Assembly (NCBI GenBank): GCA_902651635.1
Contig: CACRSC010000022.1
Coordinates: 201,807 to 265,806, forward strand
DNA: 64,000 nt
Source: Mastigamoeba balamuthi
Lineage: Eukaryota; Evosea; Mastigamoebida; Mastigamoebidae
Direction: 5' to 3'
Positions within the stretch are counted from its first letter, which is position 1; each line of letters starts with the position of its first letter. Positions 45,907 through 56,100 of the stretch are shown here, one piece after another. Position numbers and translations under genes: made by a program. The notes under the pieces are model-generated. The model worked only from the letters and a program-made list of their open reading frames with translations, did no database searches and was not told the origin of the DNA.

Positions 45907-46751
45907 GTCTGCTACTCGGTGTGTAGGTAGTAGGGTATGTGCGGGTGGGTGGCGGAAACGACGCAGAAGCGTTGCTATAGTAAACAGAAGCGCGTAGACG
46001 TGGTACGCAGGTGGCTGTTAACAGTGTGGTGATAAATAAGTGAGAGATTTTTCTCCTGCGGAAGTGCTCCCTTATATAGCCGCAGCCCGGTGGGGCGCGC
46101 GCGAATTTTTTTTTGGCGCGTCACGTGACGCCCGGCCTGACGTGGGGGGTGCGAATCCTCCTCAGATACCACATATTTGAAAATTTGAAAATTTGGAAAA
46201 ATAGTCGCAGCAAGCCGGCGTTTGTTCCGGCGATTGCCCGCGGCTCAACGCGTCTCACCGTTTCTCTGCGTTCCCCTGCGGCGCGCCCAGCAGACCGCCG
46301 GGACCGCGCACCGCGAGATACGGCAGCGCAGGACCGAACAAAACAGCAACACACAACAACGCACAACACACCTCAACGGTTCCGCGGCGCCCCCCCCAGG
46401 CAATTCCGAGCGTTTCTTGGAAATACGCCAGAAGCAGCGCACCGAAACCAAACTCAAACCCCCCCATCCGCCAGCCTTGATCCGCTCCTCGGCCGTCCCC
46501 AACTCAAGTGCTGTGCGGCGCCGCGACTCTCTCGCAGCCAAAGATAACCACAACCAAATCAGACGAGAACAACACACCAATCAGGTATCCACCTCCCCAA
46601 GGGACGAGGGACACTGCCCCCCACCCCACACACCCACACACCCACCCACCACACATCCACCCAACCCCCCCTCTCCTCTCTAGGGAGAGGCGCTGAAACC
46701 CCGCTGAAACCCGCTGGAACGCGCTGGAAACCCGTCAGGCAGGGGGTGGCG
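45907..46751. other. Divergent promoter region, CDC20 / PH-PX gene
   Basis: 845 bp between divergent starts. It holds the E2F/E-box pair and an AT-rich patch of repeated TTTGAAAA (46168-46195). No coding sequence supported. Confidence 0.5.
46106..46128. promoter_or_regulatory. E2F-like site joined to a palindromic E-box upstream of CDC20
   Basis: T-run followed by TTTTGGCGCG (46111-46120) matches the E2F/DP consensus TTTSSCGC. It abuts TCACGTGA (46121-46128), a perfect E-box palindrome. It lies 200-222 bp from the CDC20 ATG, and CDC20 is expected to be cell-cycle regulated. Function is inference. Confidence 0.5.
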
Positions 46752-48816
46752 ATGTCGAGCGCCTGCAGCTCAGCGGGCGGGGAGGCGTGCAAGTCGGGGT
46801 ACCTCGTGAAGCAGGGCCACCGCCTGCGCAGCTGGCACAGGCGCTTCGTCGTCGCCGACAGCTCCCTCTCGACGCTGCGCTACTACAAGGCGCGGCGCCG
46901 CGGTCTTGGCGCGTTTTTCCCAACGCGTCTCAAGGCGGTTCTTCCGCGGTTCTCTCGGGGGGGGGGCGGCTGCGCAGGAGCACACGTCGCTGAGGGCGCT
47001 GGGCGCTCTGAGCCTCTGCGGGGCCCTGGTGGTGCCCGAGAGCAGCTGCAGGGAGCGCTGCTTCGAGGTGGTGACGTCAGAGGGCGTCAGGTACCCGTTC
47101 CAGGCGCCGACGGCCCTCGACGCGCGCGAGTGGGCGCGGTTCCTCAGGTTTGGCCCANCGTGGGGGCCGGCTCGTGCACGCTCGCAATTCAGCTGCATTT
47201 CGCCCCTGGACGCCGCGTGCCCGCGCCAGAGCCCGTGCGCCAGCCCCAGCGGCCCCCTCGCCCTCTGTGTCCGCAGGTGGGGTGCTGTCTCGGGTCCCTT
47301 TTGGTCCGTTTTTTTCCCTCCGTTTCCCTCGTTTCTCCCGCTCTTGGCGGGCTGTCTTCTCCTGTGCCCCCAACCCCAACACACAGGGGCCACACACGTC
47401 TGTCTGCTCGTTCTCTTTTGCTCTCTGATTCACTGGTGTCCCCTCCCGATGTCCGCTGGTGGGGTGTTTTCTGGGTCCCTTATGGTCTCGATTTCTCCGT
47501 TTCCCCCGTTTCTCCCTCTTGGCTGTCCGTCTTCTCCTGTGCCCCCACAGACCCCACAGGCCACCCACGTCTGTTTGCTCATTCTCTTTTGCTCTCTCTG
47601 ATTCACTTCGCTCTCTCTTCTGTTTTAAAGCCCAACCCCCTGTCCGTCCGTCCGCGTCTGCTCCGGCGTGCACAACATGGCCTCGCCCCCACAGTCCGCC
47701 CTCCCGCGCTCGGGCCCCCGCCACCCCTCCCGCCGGCGTCTCCCGATCCCGCATTTCTGTTTTGCTCAGCAAGGGCTCACTTTTGTCCCTCCCTCTCTCG
47801 TCCCCCTCCCACTCCTGGGCAGGCGTTCCAGCGAGGTCTCCCCGCTGCACCGCATGCCGCGCGACGCCCCCGAGGCGCCCGTCGTCGCCAGCGTCGCCTT
47901 GGCCGCTGACGCGCCACAGGTCTGCTGCACAGAGGCCAACGCACCCGCGGACCCGCCGTCTCTGATCAAGCGGTCGCACTCGTGCGAGCACCTGAGCCTC
48001 CTGGCGCTGTCGCCGCCCCCGGCCCTCGAGCTGCTCGCGGCCTCGACGACGTCCGCGGCCGAGGGACCGCTGTCGCCGCCGTCGTCGTCGTCGGTGGCCG
48101 TGCTGTCGCCGTCGGTGGGCAGCAGGCCGGACCCCAGCAAGTCGATGCTGGCGCTGGCCCTGGCCCAGCACGAGGCCTGCAAGCGCTTCACGCTCGCGGG
48201 CTCGTCGACGGCCATGATAGGCGCGCCCCTGGGCTGCCACGGCTGCGTCGGGGTCGGCGGAGTCGTCGGAGTCGTCGACGAGGAGCCCCCGGTCTACGAG
48301 TGGGAGGACAGCGAGGGCGAGGCCGAGGCGCAGGCCAACAGCAACACGGGCCAGCCATGCCGCACGGTCCCCGAGGAGCCCTCGCCCTCCCCCGCACAGC
48401 CCGCGGGCCGCGCGCCGGGCTACTGCGTCAGAATCATCGGCGTGACGGCCAAGTCGAGCCACATTGTCCGTTCGACTCCCGCCGACGGCATCTTTTTAAT
48501 CCGCCCGCTCTCGGCACAGGAGTACGTCGTCCGCGTGCGGGCCGGCGAGGCCGAGTGGCTCGTGCAGAGGCGGTACAGGGCGTTTGAGGAGCTGCACTGC
48601 GCACTGAGGCGCGAGCTGGCGCAGGAGGTCTTCGGGAGGCTGAGGCTTCCCGGCAAGAAGCTGCTCCACAACACCAGCGAGGCCTTTGTCGCCGAGCGCC
48701 GCCGCCAGCTCGAGCAGTACATCCGCGACCTCGTGGCCGACCCCTGCGCGGTGCAGACCTTCGTCCTGCGCCGCTTCCTCGAGTGCGACACGCACCTCTG
48801 CAGAGACGCCCTCTGA
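46752..48816 (+). CDS. PH and PX domain protein
   Basis: Exons 46752-46889, 46978-47147, 47823-48465 and 48520-48816 give 415 residues. The PH domain is KSGYLVKQGHRLRSWHRRFV, LRYYK, then LGALSLCGALVV, RCFEVVTSEGVRYPFQA and AREWARFLR. A long Ser/Pro/Ala-rich linker contains LIKRSHSCEHLS, a possible phosphorylation site. The PX domain is YVVRVRAGEAEWLVQRRYRA, RLRLPGKKLLHNTSEAFVAE and RRRQLEQYIRDLV, with the RRYRAF and Pro-Gly-Lys features used for phosphoinositide binding. It is likely a membrane-trafficking or signalling adaptor. The first intron starts with GC (AAG then GCGCGG): only this joins YYK to the next PH strand in frame. The second intron is 675 bp and holds an N at 47158 and a tandem repeat. 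Confidence 0.82.
47275..47612 (+). repeat. Two ~160-bp degenerate tandem units inside an intron
   Basis: Unit 1 (about 47275-47435) and unit 2 (about 47455-47612) share GTGGGGTG, GGGTCCCTT, CGTTTC, CTGTGCCCCCA, CACGTCTGTCTGCTC and TTCTCTTTTGCTCTCT in the same order. The copies have diverged noticeably, so this is an old duplication within the PH-PX intron. Confidence 0.75.
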
Positions 48817-49473
48817 GACCACGAGACAAGAGGGGAAGGGAAGGGGGGGGGGAGAGAACACGTACGCACGCAGACACTCACACGCACCCCAGACGGGCGC
48901 ACACACGCACGCACACACGCCACGCGCCAGGCACGCGGCACCCACCGTCCAGGGCGTGCCTGACAGAGTTGTTCAATAGAGAAGACGGCCGTTCAACACC
49001 GCACACCGCTGCCGGTGCGGTTTCGAGAACTTTGGTTGGGGGTCGCGTGGGCCGACCACGTCCAGCGCTTTATCCCCCGTGCACTGCACCAGACATGCGG
49101 GCCACAGCTAGCGAGGCCTCCTCTCGGCCCTCTTGGCCGCCACCGTGCTCGTTTTCCAGCCCTAGCAGCGTGTGTCCGATGGACGACAAGAGCGAGGAGA
49201 AGCAAGCAGAGCTTTTGCGCGAGTGGAGACGCCCACCAGGTGGCTCGCTGCTCGCTGTTCGTCTGCGTGCCAGGCGCAGAGCCACAGCCCCCAGTCCACC
49301 ACGGCAGAGCCTCTAGCGGAGCTTCCAACCCAAGTCCCGCCAGCGCTCGCCCTCCCACCTCCCCTGGCACACCACGTCCACAAGCGGGTCCCTCGCGGGC
49401 ACAGCAGCTCTGCGTCATCTGTGTCGGTGTGCTTGTTCGCTAGTGCGGTGCGTTGCCCTGGGGGCCCTCGCTC
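48817..49473. other. Intergenic region between convergent genes
   Basis: Holds a CA/CG-rich simple stretch (about 48862-48935) and no supported gene. Confidence 0.45.
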
Positions 49474-50464
49474 TCACTTGGCCTGCTTCTGCGCCCCGCC
49501 CTCGCCTTCGCCCTGGCCCTGGCCCTGGGCCTTGGCCGCGCGCCTCTCGAGGCGGGCGGTCTTCCTGGCGAGCTTGTCGTCCCTCCTGGCCCTGCGCCGC
49601 GCCTTGTTGACCTGCGCCCTGCGCTCCTCCGTCCGCACCGGCGCCATCGCTGCCACCGGCGACGCCGCCAGCCACGGCACCCTCGTCGCTGCCGCGTGCC
49701 CCGCCATCCACTCAGCCACCGCCCGCGCCTCGCCCGCCGCCCCGCGCCGCACGCCAAACGCCAGGCACGTGCGCAGCGAGAACACGTCACCGAGCGACGA
49801 CGACGGGACGGAGAGCGGGCACAGCGGCGTCCCGCTCGCGTACGCCAGCGCCGGGACGTGGGACACGGCGGCCGCCTCGGGCGCGTCGGGCCGCGCGGGC
49901 TTCACGACGGCGGCCGCCGCCAGCTCCGAGCGCTCCAGCGCGCGCGTCACGCCGTTGATGCCCACCACGAACGCCCGCGCCGTGACGTCGCAGGAATCGC
50001 GCAGGCATTCCGTGACGTCGCTGGGATTGGAGGTGACGTCGCTGGAATCGCGCAGGCGTTCCGTGACGTCGCTGGAATTGGCGGTGACGTCGCAGGAATT
50101 GGCGGCAGCGGGCGCGGGCGGGGCGACGGGGCGCGCGGCGCGCGGCTGCTTCGGGGGGCGCCGAGGGTGGCCCGCGAGCAGGCGGCTGAGCAGCTGCATG
50201 AGCTCGGCCTGCTTGTCGTCCGCCAGCGCGGGCCTGCGCGGGCGAGCGCCAAAATTAGCCCAGGCGGCCGGAGTTAAGCGGTAGAGCGCTTGTTTTAAGC
50301 GGGGCGGGGGAGAAAAAAAGCGATGGGGGAGATGCGGAGGGGAAGGGAGCGTGCCAGGAGACGTCAAAGGGGTCGCGGATGGAGACCTTGGTGGTGAAGC
50401 GCGTGGGCTTGGCGTCGAGGGAGTACACGGGGCCCTCGTCCCTCGGCCTCTTCTTTGACGCCAT
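49474..50464 (-). CDS. RPP38: Ribonuclease P/MRP subunit p38 (RPP38, L7Ae family)
   Basis: Exons 50355-50464 and 49474-50233 give 289 residues (human RPP38 283). After KKRPRDEG, the segment FTTKVSIRDPFDVSWPALAD aligns with the human N-terminal region. The L7Ae domain reads AFVVGINGVTRALERSELAA, then LAYASGTPLCPLSVPSSSLG and FSLRTCLAFGV, the order seen in RPP38. The tail is strongly basic (NKARRRARRDDKLARKTARL). It binds a kink-turn in RNase P/MRP RNA and helps tRNA 5' and rRNA processing. The intron begins with GC (TCCTG then GCACGC); no GT donor keeps the conserved VSWPAL junction in frame. A minisatellite-encoded stretch precedes the L7Ae domain. Confidence 0.85.
49981..50103 (-). repeat. 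Minisatellite with five TGACGTCGC units in the RPP38 coding region
   Basis: Five copies of GTGACGTCGC(A/T)GG lie at alternating spacings of about 30 and 21 bp, forming a 51-bp higher-order unit. On the coding strand they give repeats such as NSSDVT and ERLRDSSDVT. Each unit includes a CRE-like TGACGTC palindrome and GGAAT/GGATT. Confidence 0.85.
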
Positions 50465-50685
50465 GGCGCGCGCGGGGGAACAGCACAGAGCACAAAAAGA
50501 TCTTCTCAGAGATAAGATATGCAAATCTATGTTCAAACCGTAAACACACACACTCCGAGGACGCGGGCTCCCACCTGTGGGCGAGGCCTCGGACGATAAC
50601 TACAAACGTCCATGCCGGTGTGGTTTTTTCTGTATTTGTGCACAGGTCCAATTGATTCCTCCTAGTCCTCCCGCGTTCATCAGTC

Positions 50686-51081
50686 CTAGCGAGCCTTGGG
50701 CTTGTTGACGACCTTGGCGCATATGTCTATGTGCCTCAGCGCAGCGCTCTTCTCGAAGCACCTGCCGCAGTGCGGGCAGGGCGTGCGCTCCACCGGGTCG
50801 CCCGGCCTGGGCCGCGCAGCTGCCGGCTTGCCAGCAGCGGGTCCGCTGTTGCCCGCGGGCCTCGCCACCGCCAGCGTCGCCCCCAGCGCCGCGTCGTTGC
50901 CCGCGCTCGACCTCCGCGACCCGGGGTTGCTCCTCGGCGACCCCATCGTCGCCGCGGCCCCCAGGGACCCGCCCTGCAGCCGCTTGGGGCTCAGGGTCTG
51001 CCCCAGCTGCGACAGCGAGTTGGTCGCCGTCAGCGCCCCCGACGTCTTCCCGAGCGTCCCGCGCTGCGGTGCCTGCTGCTG

Positions 51082-51120
<39 letters not shown>

Positions 51121-52913
51121 GGGAGGGCCTGGCTGGTGCTGCAGGTGGGGCTTGTTGGGCATTCGCTTGTGCAGGTTCTGGCAGATGGGGATGTGCCTCT
51201 CGGCTGCAGTGCCGTTGAACCTTCGCCCGCTGCACGGCGCCATTCCCCCTGCTGTGAGCCTCACCCTTCCGGGAGGGGCGCTGCGAGAGGGCGAGCCTCA
51301 CCAGTGCGGGCACTGCACGTAGGAGGGGTCCACCGCGCTGGGGGCCGGGGGCCCGTCGCCGTTGCCCTTGGCTGCGCGGATGTTGGCGAGGAAGTACTCG
51401 TGCTCGGCCTTCCACTTGGCCTTCTTGGTGGGCTTCTTCTCTGGCGGCGCCCGCGCCTGCACGACCTCTGTCTTCTTGAACACGGTCAGGGCTTCCTGCC
51501 CCAGCCGGGCCGCCGTCGAGTCGTACTTGGCTCTCCTCTTGGCAGCTGCTTTCTGGCATATGGTCTCGTGCTTTGCCAGCCTGTCCTCTGCGAAACTGCA
51601 TACCACCAAGCATAGATTACATCAGTGCAGCACATGGGAGAGGCAAAACAATCAACGGAGAAGGAGATGGGTGGAGAACAGGGTATGGAGACATCAAAAG
51701 GGGCGATAAAGGGGCAGAGAGAGGAAGAAGATGCGAGAGAAGAGATGCAGGGCAAGTGAAAGAACAAAGAGGGGGTGTGGAGAAAAGAGGTAAGTGAGAG
51801 AAGGGATACGAGACGAGACAGAGTGAAGTGGAGTCGCGCCATGTGAGAGTGCGTGAGTGCGTGCGTGTGCGAAGAGAGACCAGCGAGAGGAAATAATGCG
51901 AGTGAGAGGGGAGGAGGAGTGAGCATATGTGTGCGTGTGTGTGTGCGATCGAGAGCGCGAGAGAGACCTCCTGCCGCAGATGCTACAAGGGACGAGGTCC
52001 ACGGGGGCTGCCTCGCTCTCGGGGGGCAGGTCCGCCTGCGCCGAGTAGAGCGCCTTCTCCGGCATGGGCACGGGCTCCTCCTCCTCCTCCTCCCGCTCCT
52101 CCTCCCTCTCCTCGTACCGCGTGCTGTCGTACCGCTTCCCAGGGCCCCCCCGCTGCTGCTGCTGCTGCTGCTGGGCGCGGGTGGCCTGCGGGGCTGCGTG
52201 GCCCGAGGGCTGCCGCGACGTCGGCACCGACGCACTGACGCGGGGCTGCGACGACGACGACGTCCCCGCAGACTGCGACCGCGACTGCGGCACGGACCGC
52301 CCTCCGCCCACCCGCGTGCCCTCGGCCTCCCCCTGCCGCGCCCTGCGTGGGCCGGGCGGCAGTGAGCGGACGTGTTTTTCCGCGGAGATTCTTTTCGCGA
52401 TTCGCTGCGGCTGAATTGCCATTTGCAGGGCAATTCGGATCTCGGAAATCGGGGGGAGCGGGGGGCGGGNGTACCGCTTCCCAGGTCCCCCCCGCTGCTG
52501 CTGCTGCTGCTGCTGCTGGGCGCGGGTGGCCTGCGGGGCTGCGTGGCCCGAGGGCTGCCGCGACGTCGGCACCGACGCACTGACGCGCGGCTGCGACGAC
52601 GACGACGTCCCCGCAGACTGCGACCGCGACTGCGGCACGGACCGCCCTCCGCCCACCCGCGTGCCCTCGGCCTCCCCCTGCCGCGCCCTGCGTGGGCCGG
52701 GCGGCAGTGAGCGGACGTGTTTTTCCGCGGAGATTCTTTTCGCGATTCGCTGCGGCTGAATTGCCATTTGCAGGGCAATTCGGATCTCGGAAATCGGGGG
52801 GAGCGGGGGGCGGGGGGCGGGCACCTCGCCTGGGTGCGGGGCGAGGGAGGGGTCGAGGGCTCCTCCCAGGGCATGCGGCGGACGAGCGGGCCTCGGACCT
52901 TGGGCGACAGCAT
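50686..52913 (-). CDS. C2HC zinc-finger protein (ZC2HC1-like)
   Basis: Exons 52825-52913, 51968-52342, 51302-51595 and 50686-51229 give 433 residues if the duplicated block at 52471-52814 is skipped. Three Cys2-His-Cys fingers are visible: CSICGRSFAEDRLAKHETIC, CPHCGRRFNGTAAERHIPIC and CPHCGRCFEKSAALRHIDIC, each with the C-x2-C-x12-H-x3-C spacing of the ZC2HC1/FAM164 family. The N terminus is Ser/Gln/Pro-rich with a poly-Gln run of 7 or 8 and a Glu-rich run. A second poly-Gln lies between fingers 2 and 3. The family's molecular role is poorly known. Two fingers are split by introns in phase 2. See the repeat entry for the assembly problem in exon 2. Confidence 0.8.
52129..52814. repeat. Near-identical 340-bp direct duplication flanking a single N
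   Basis: 52129-52469 and 52471-52814 are almost identical, starting GTACCGCTTCCCAGG and ending GAGCGGGGGGCGGG. They differ by one CTG unit and a few bases. A single N at 52470 separates them. This is the signature of two overlapping contig ends, perhaps from two alleles, that were joined instead of merged. Confidence 0.88.
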
Positions 52914-53114
52914 CGCCGCAGACGCCCCCGAGGCTAAAAATAACAGCAAAATGCCTGATTCCCTGCCCGCGAATCTGAATCTGCGGCCAAGATACAGATA
53001 TCCATGTACAAGTTCCACCTTCTCTAGCGACTGTGCGTATGTTATGCATGCTCGTACATGAGGAGTGTAAGGGGAAAAGAAAAAAAGAGAGAACAAGGAG
53101 AGAACTGGGCTGGC

Positions 53115-56100
53115 TCAGGGGGACTTGGGGAACCACGCGAAGCCCCAGGCGTTGAGCTCCTTGGCCCACCGCTTGGTGTCCTTCTCCGACTTGCCCGAGA
53201 GCACCCAGTGCCCGGGCCCGCGCCTCTCGTCGAGGCACACCAGCAGCTGCCTGTGCGCCGTGGCCAGCGTCGGCTGGTTCACGTCGCTCGGCGACACCGA
53301 CTCGACGTACTTGAACTGCGGGTGCTCGTCCCTCGTCTGGCACAGCACCAGCAGGTCCGTGAACAAGAACATATGCCCCTGTGCGAGCAACCACGCTCAG
53401 TGAGACAACGCGTGGCGAACGGAGTGCGTAGAAGGGAGAGCGAGAGCGAGAGGACAGTGCGTGGTATGTGATGTGTGGGGTGGGGTGCGCGAGTGAAAGA
53501 GAGGACGAGAGGGCCAGGGCAGAACGAGGGGACGGTACTCACGTCTTTGAGTGTCATGCGCTCGCCAGTGTGCGTGCGGATCTCGGCGGTGACGGGCCCC
53601 TGGTGCACGAGGGTCCGGCCCTGCTTGACAATGCACAGCGCGGCGTCGCAGATGCTCTCGGCGAGGCGTATCTGCTGGCGCGCGTCCTCAATGCCCTGCT
53701 CGTCGACCACCCGCATGATCGCCGCGTTCAGGCTGCTCAGCCACTCGAACGCCCTGCGCGTATACACGTGGTCCGGGTGCCTCTTGGGCGTGTACTTGCG
53801 CAGCAGCTTCATCAGGTTCGCGTACCACGCGATCCTACCGGACTAGTGAGCATACAACAGAACAAAACGAAAAAAAACGAAGGCAAAGGCAAAACTCAAT
53901 GGGCGGGCACCTCATCATCGGCAGCGCGAGGGCGCCCTCGATTGAGCCCTCCTGCAGCATCTTCTCTGCCATCTGCGTGGGGGGCGGTGTCAGAGGTGGC
54001 GACAGAGCAGGAGGGGCCGCCGACTCACGTGCACGCGCTGGCCGAACTGGGGGAGGGTGGTCTTGAGGATGTGGTAGTCGATGAGGGCGCTGGGGTAGTT
54101 CTGCATGTAGAGGCTGTAGACGATCATGAACTGGCCGTGCTCGAGGAACACGTCGCCGATGCACTGCGACGAGTCCCACGAGACGCAGCGCTCCTGCACG
54201 CGCGTCAGGAACTTCTTGTGGTGGCCCAGGATCGAGTAGATGTTCCCGAACGCCGACCAGAGCTCCTCGGTCGTGATCCACTGGCACGCCGTCAGCGGCT
54301 CCAGCAGCTCCTCGCACACGGCGCTCAGCGCGGACACGTAGGCCCTCTCGGTGTCCAGCAGGCTCTTGAGCGCCTTGAGCCGCACGGCCTGCTGCGCCTT
54401 CTCGAGCTTCGAGCCCGACGGCGGCGCCTCGCTCGCCCGGGCCGCCGCCGCCTGCTTGCTCTCGGGCCTGAGGACGCCCTTCTCCTTGCCGACGACCCAC
54501 CGCGTGTGCAGGTCCGTGCGGATCAGGCGGATGACCTCGAGCCGCGCGCTCTCCCAGAGCGTAGACGTCAGCGGCTCCTGCGACTCGAGCCGCTTCTTCA
54601 GCGCGAGCTTCGTCTCCCACGAGATGTTGACCTCGTGCGGCGCCGAGTCCTCGCAGTAGAGCGCGAAGATCCGGGCGGCGTCTGTCCGCGCGTCGCTGGT
54701 CTCGCCGCTGATGCGGAACCTGCGCAGCCACGCCGACGTGATGTCGAGGAACTGCACCGTCTCGATCGCGTACTCGGTCATCAGGAACGACCGGAAGTCT
54801 GCGCAGAGCAGCTGGTCGGCCATGATCTGGTTGAGGTCGGGCCAGAGCACCAGCAGCGGCGACACGGCCGACACGCGCCCCGTGTCGGGCATCTCGGGGT
54901 CCAGCATCGACGACGCCGCCAGGTGCCGCAGCCCGGCCCCCTGGCGCTCGGGCGAGTCGGCCAGCGCCTTCCTCTGCATCATGTCGAGTATGCCCGCGCT
55001 GTTGCTGCGTATCCGTAGGTCCGGGGTGCTCTCGCTCTGCATCAGGCGCCCCGCGTGGCCCAGCGGCTTGCCGTCGTCCGACAGCGGGTCGCCCGGGCGC
55101 CACTTGCGCGACTTCTTCCTGCGCAGCAGCGGCGGCTTGGGCCTCTTGCGCTTGGCCGCGTCGGGAGGCGCGGGGCTTCCGTCCGACGACTCTGACCTGC
55201 TGCTGGTGCTGGGGCTGTCCTTGAGCGCCTCCATCAGCGAGATGACCATCTCGTCGGGCGTCGGCGGCTCCTCCATCAGGAAGTCCATCAGCGACAGCTC
55301 CTCCGAGTACTTGTCCTCGTCGTCGCTCGGCCGCATCAGCGACGGCTTCCGCGTCACCCGCCGCGTGTCGCGCACCAGCGCCCTCGGCGGCCTCGCGTGT
55401 ATCGAGTCCCGCGACTCGTGCCTGAAGACCGTCGACGCCCGCGCCCGCTCGTGCCGCTGCAGCATCTGCTTCGTCAGCGGCTCGGTCGCCACGACGGGCA
55501 GCGGCGCCGGCAGCTGCGGTTGCTGCTTCTGCTCGGGCTCGCGCTCGGCGGGCGCCTCGGACTCGGCGCACTTGGGCGCCACGTCGACGATCTCCGACTG
55601 CGTCTCCGTAGGGGCGGGGGCCTCGGACGCCATCGCCGACGACTTGGTAGCCGAGTCGGCCGAGGACTTGTGCGTGTGCCTGCGGTGCTTGTGCCTGCGC
55701 TCGCACGAGACTGGCGACACGGCCTCGGACGCCAGCTCCGAGCCCGTCGCCTGGGCGGCAGCGCTGGCTTTTGCGCAGGCGGCGTCGGCACACGCGGCGA
55801 ACGGCACTTTGATCGGGGACACCGGCCCCGCTGCCACTGGGTCCGGCTCCGGTATCTTGAGCGTCGCCGGGGGCTGCGGCGGCGGGCTGGCAGGCGTCGA
55901 CGACGCAGAGGCGGCCACCGTGGCAGCGACTGCTGCTGCATCGGCAGCGGGCTTGCCCTCCTCCAGTCGCGGCGAGATGGGGATGACCACCGGAGGGCTC
56001 TTGACGGCCGCCTCGCTTTCTTTCTTCTGCTCGGGCTGCGGCTCCGGGAGCGCGGGGGCGCGGAGATCCTGCGACCCCTCGCTCGTCGCGCCCAGCGCGG

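Noticed and set aside
53468-55018. Long plus-strand frames opposite the RhoGEF gene
   Set aside because: Antisense shadows of GC-rich coding sequence; the minus strand carries the recognisable domains.
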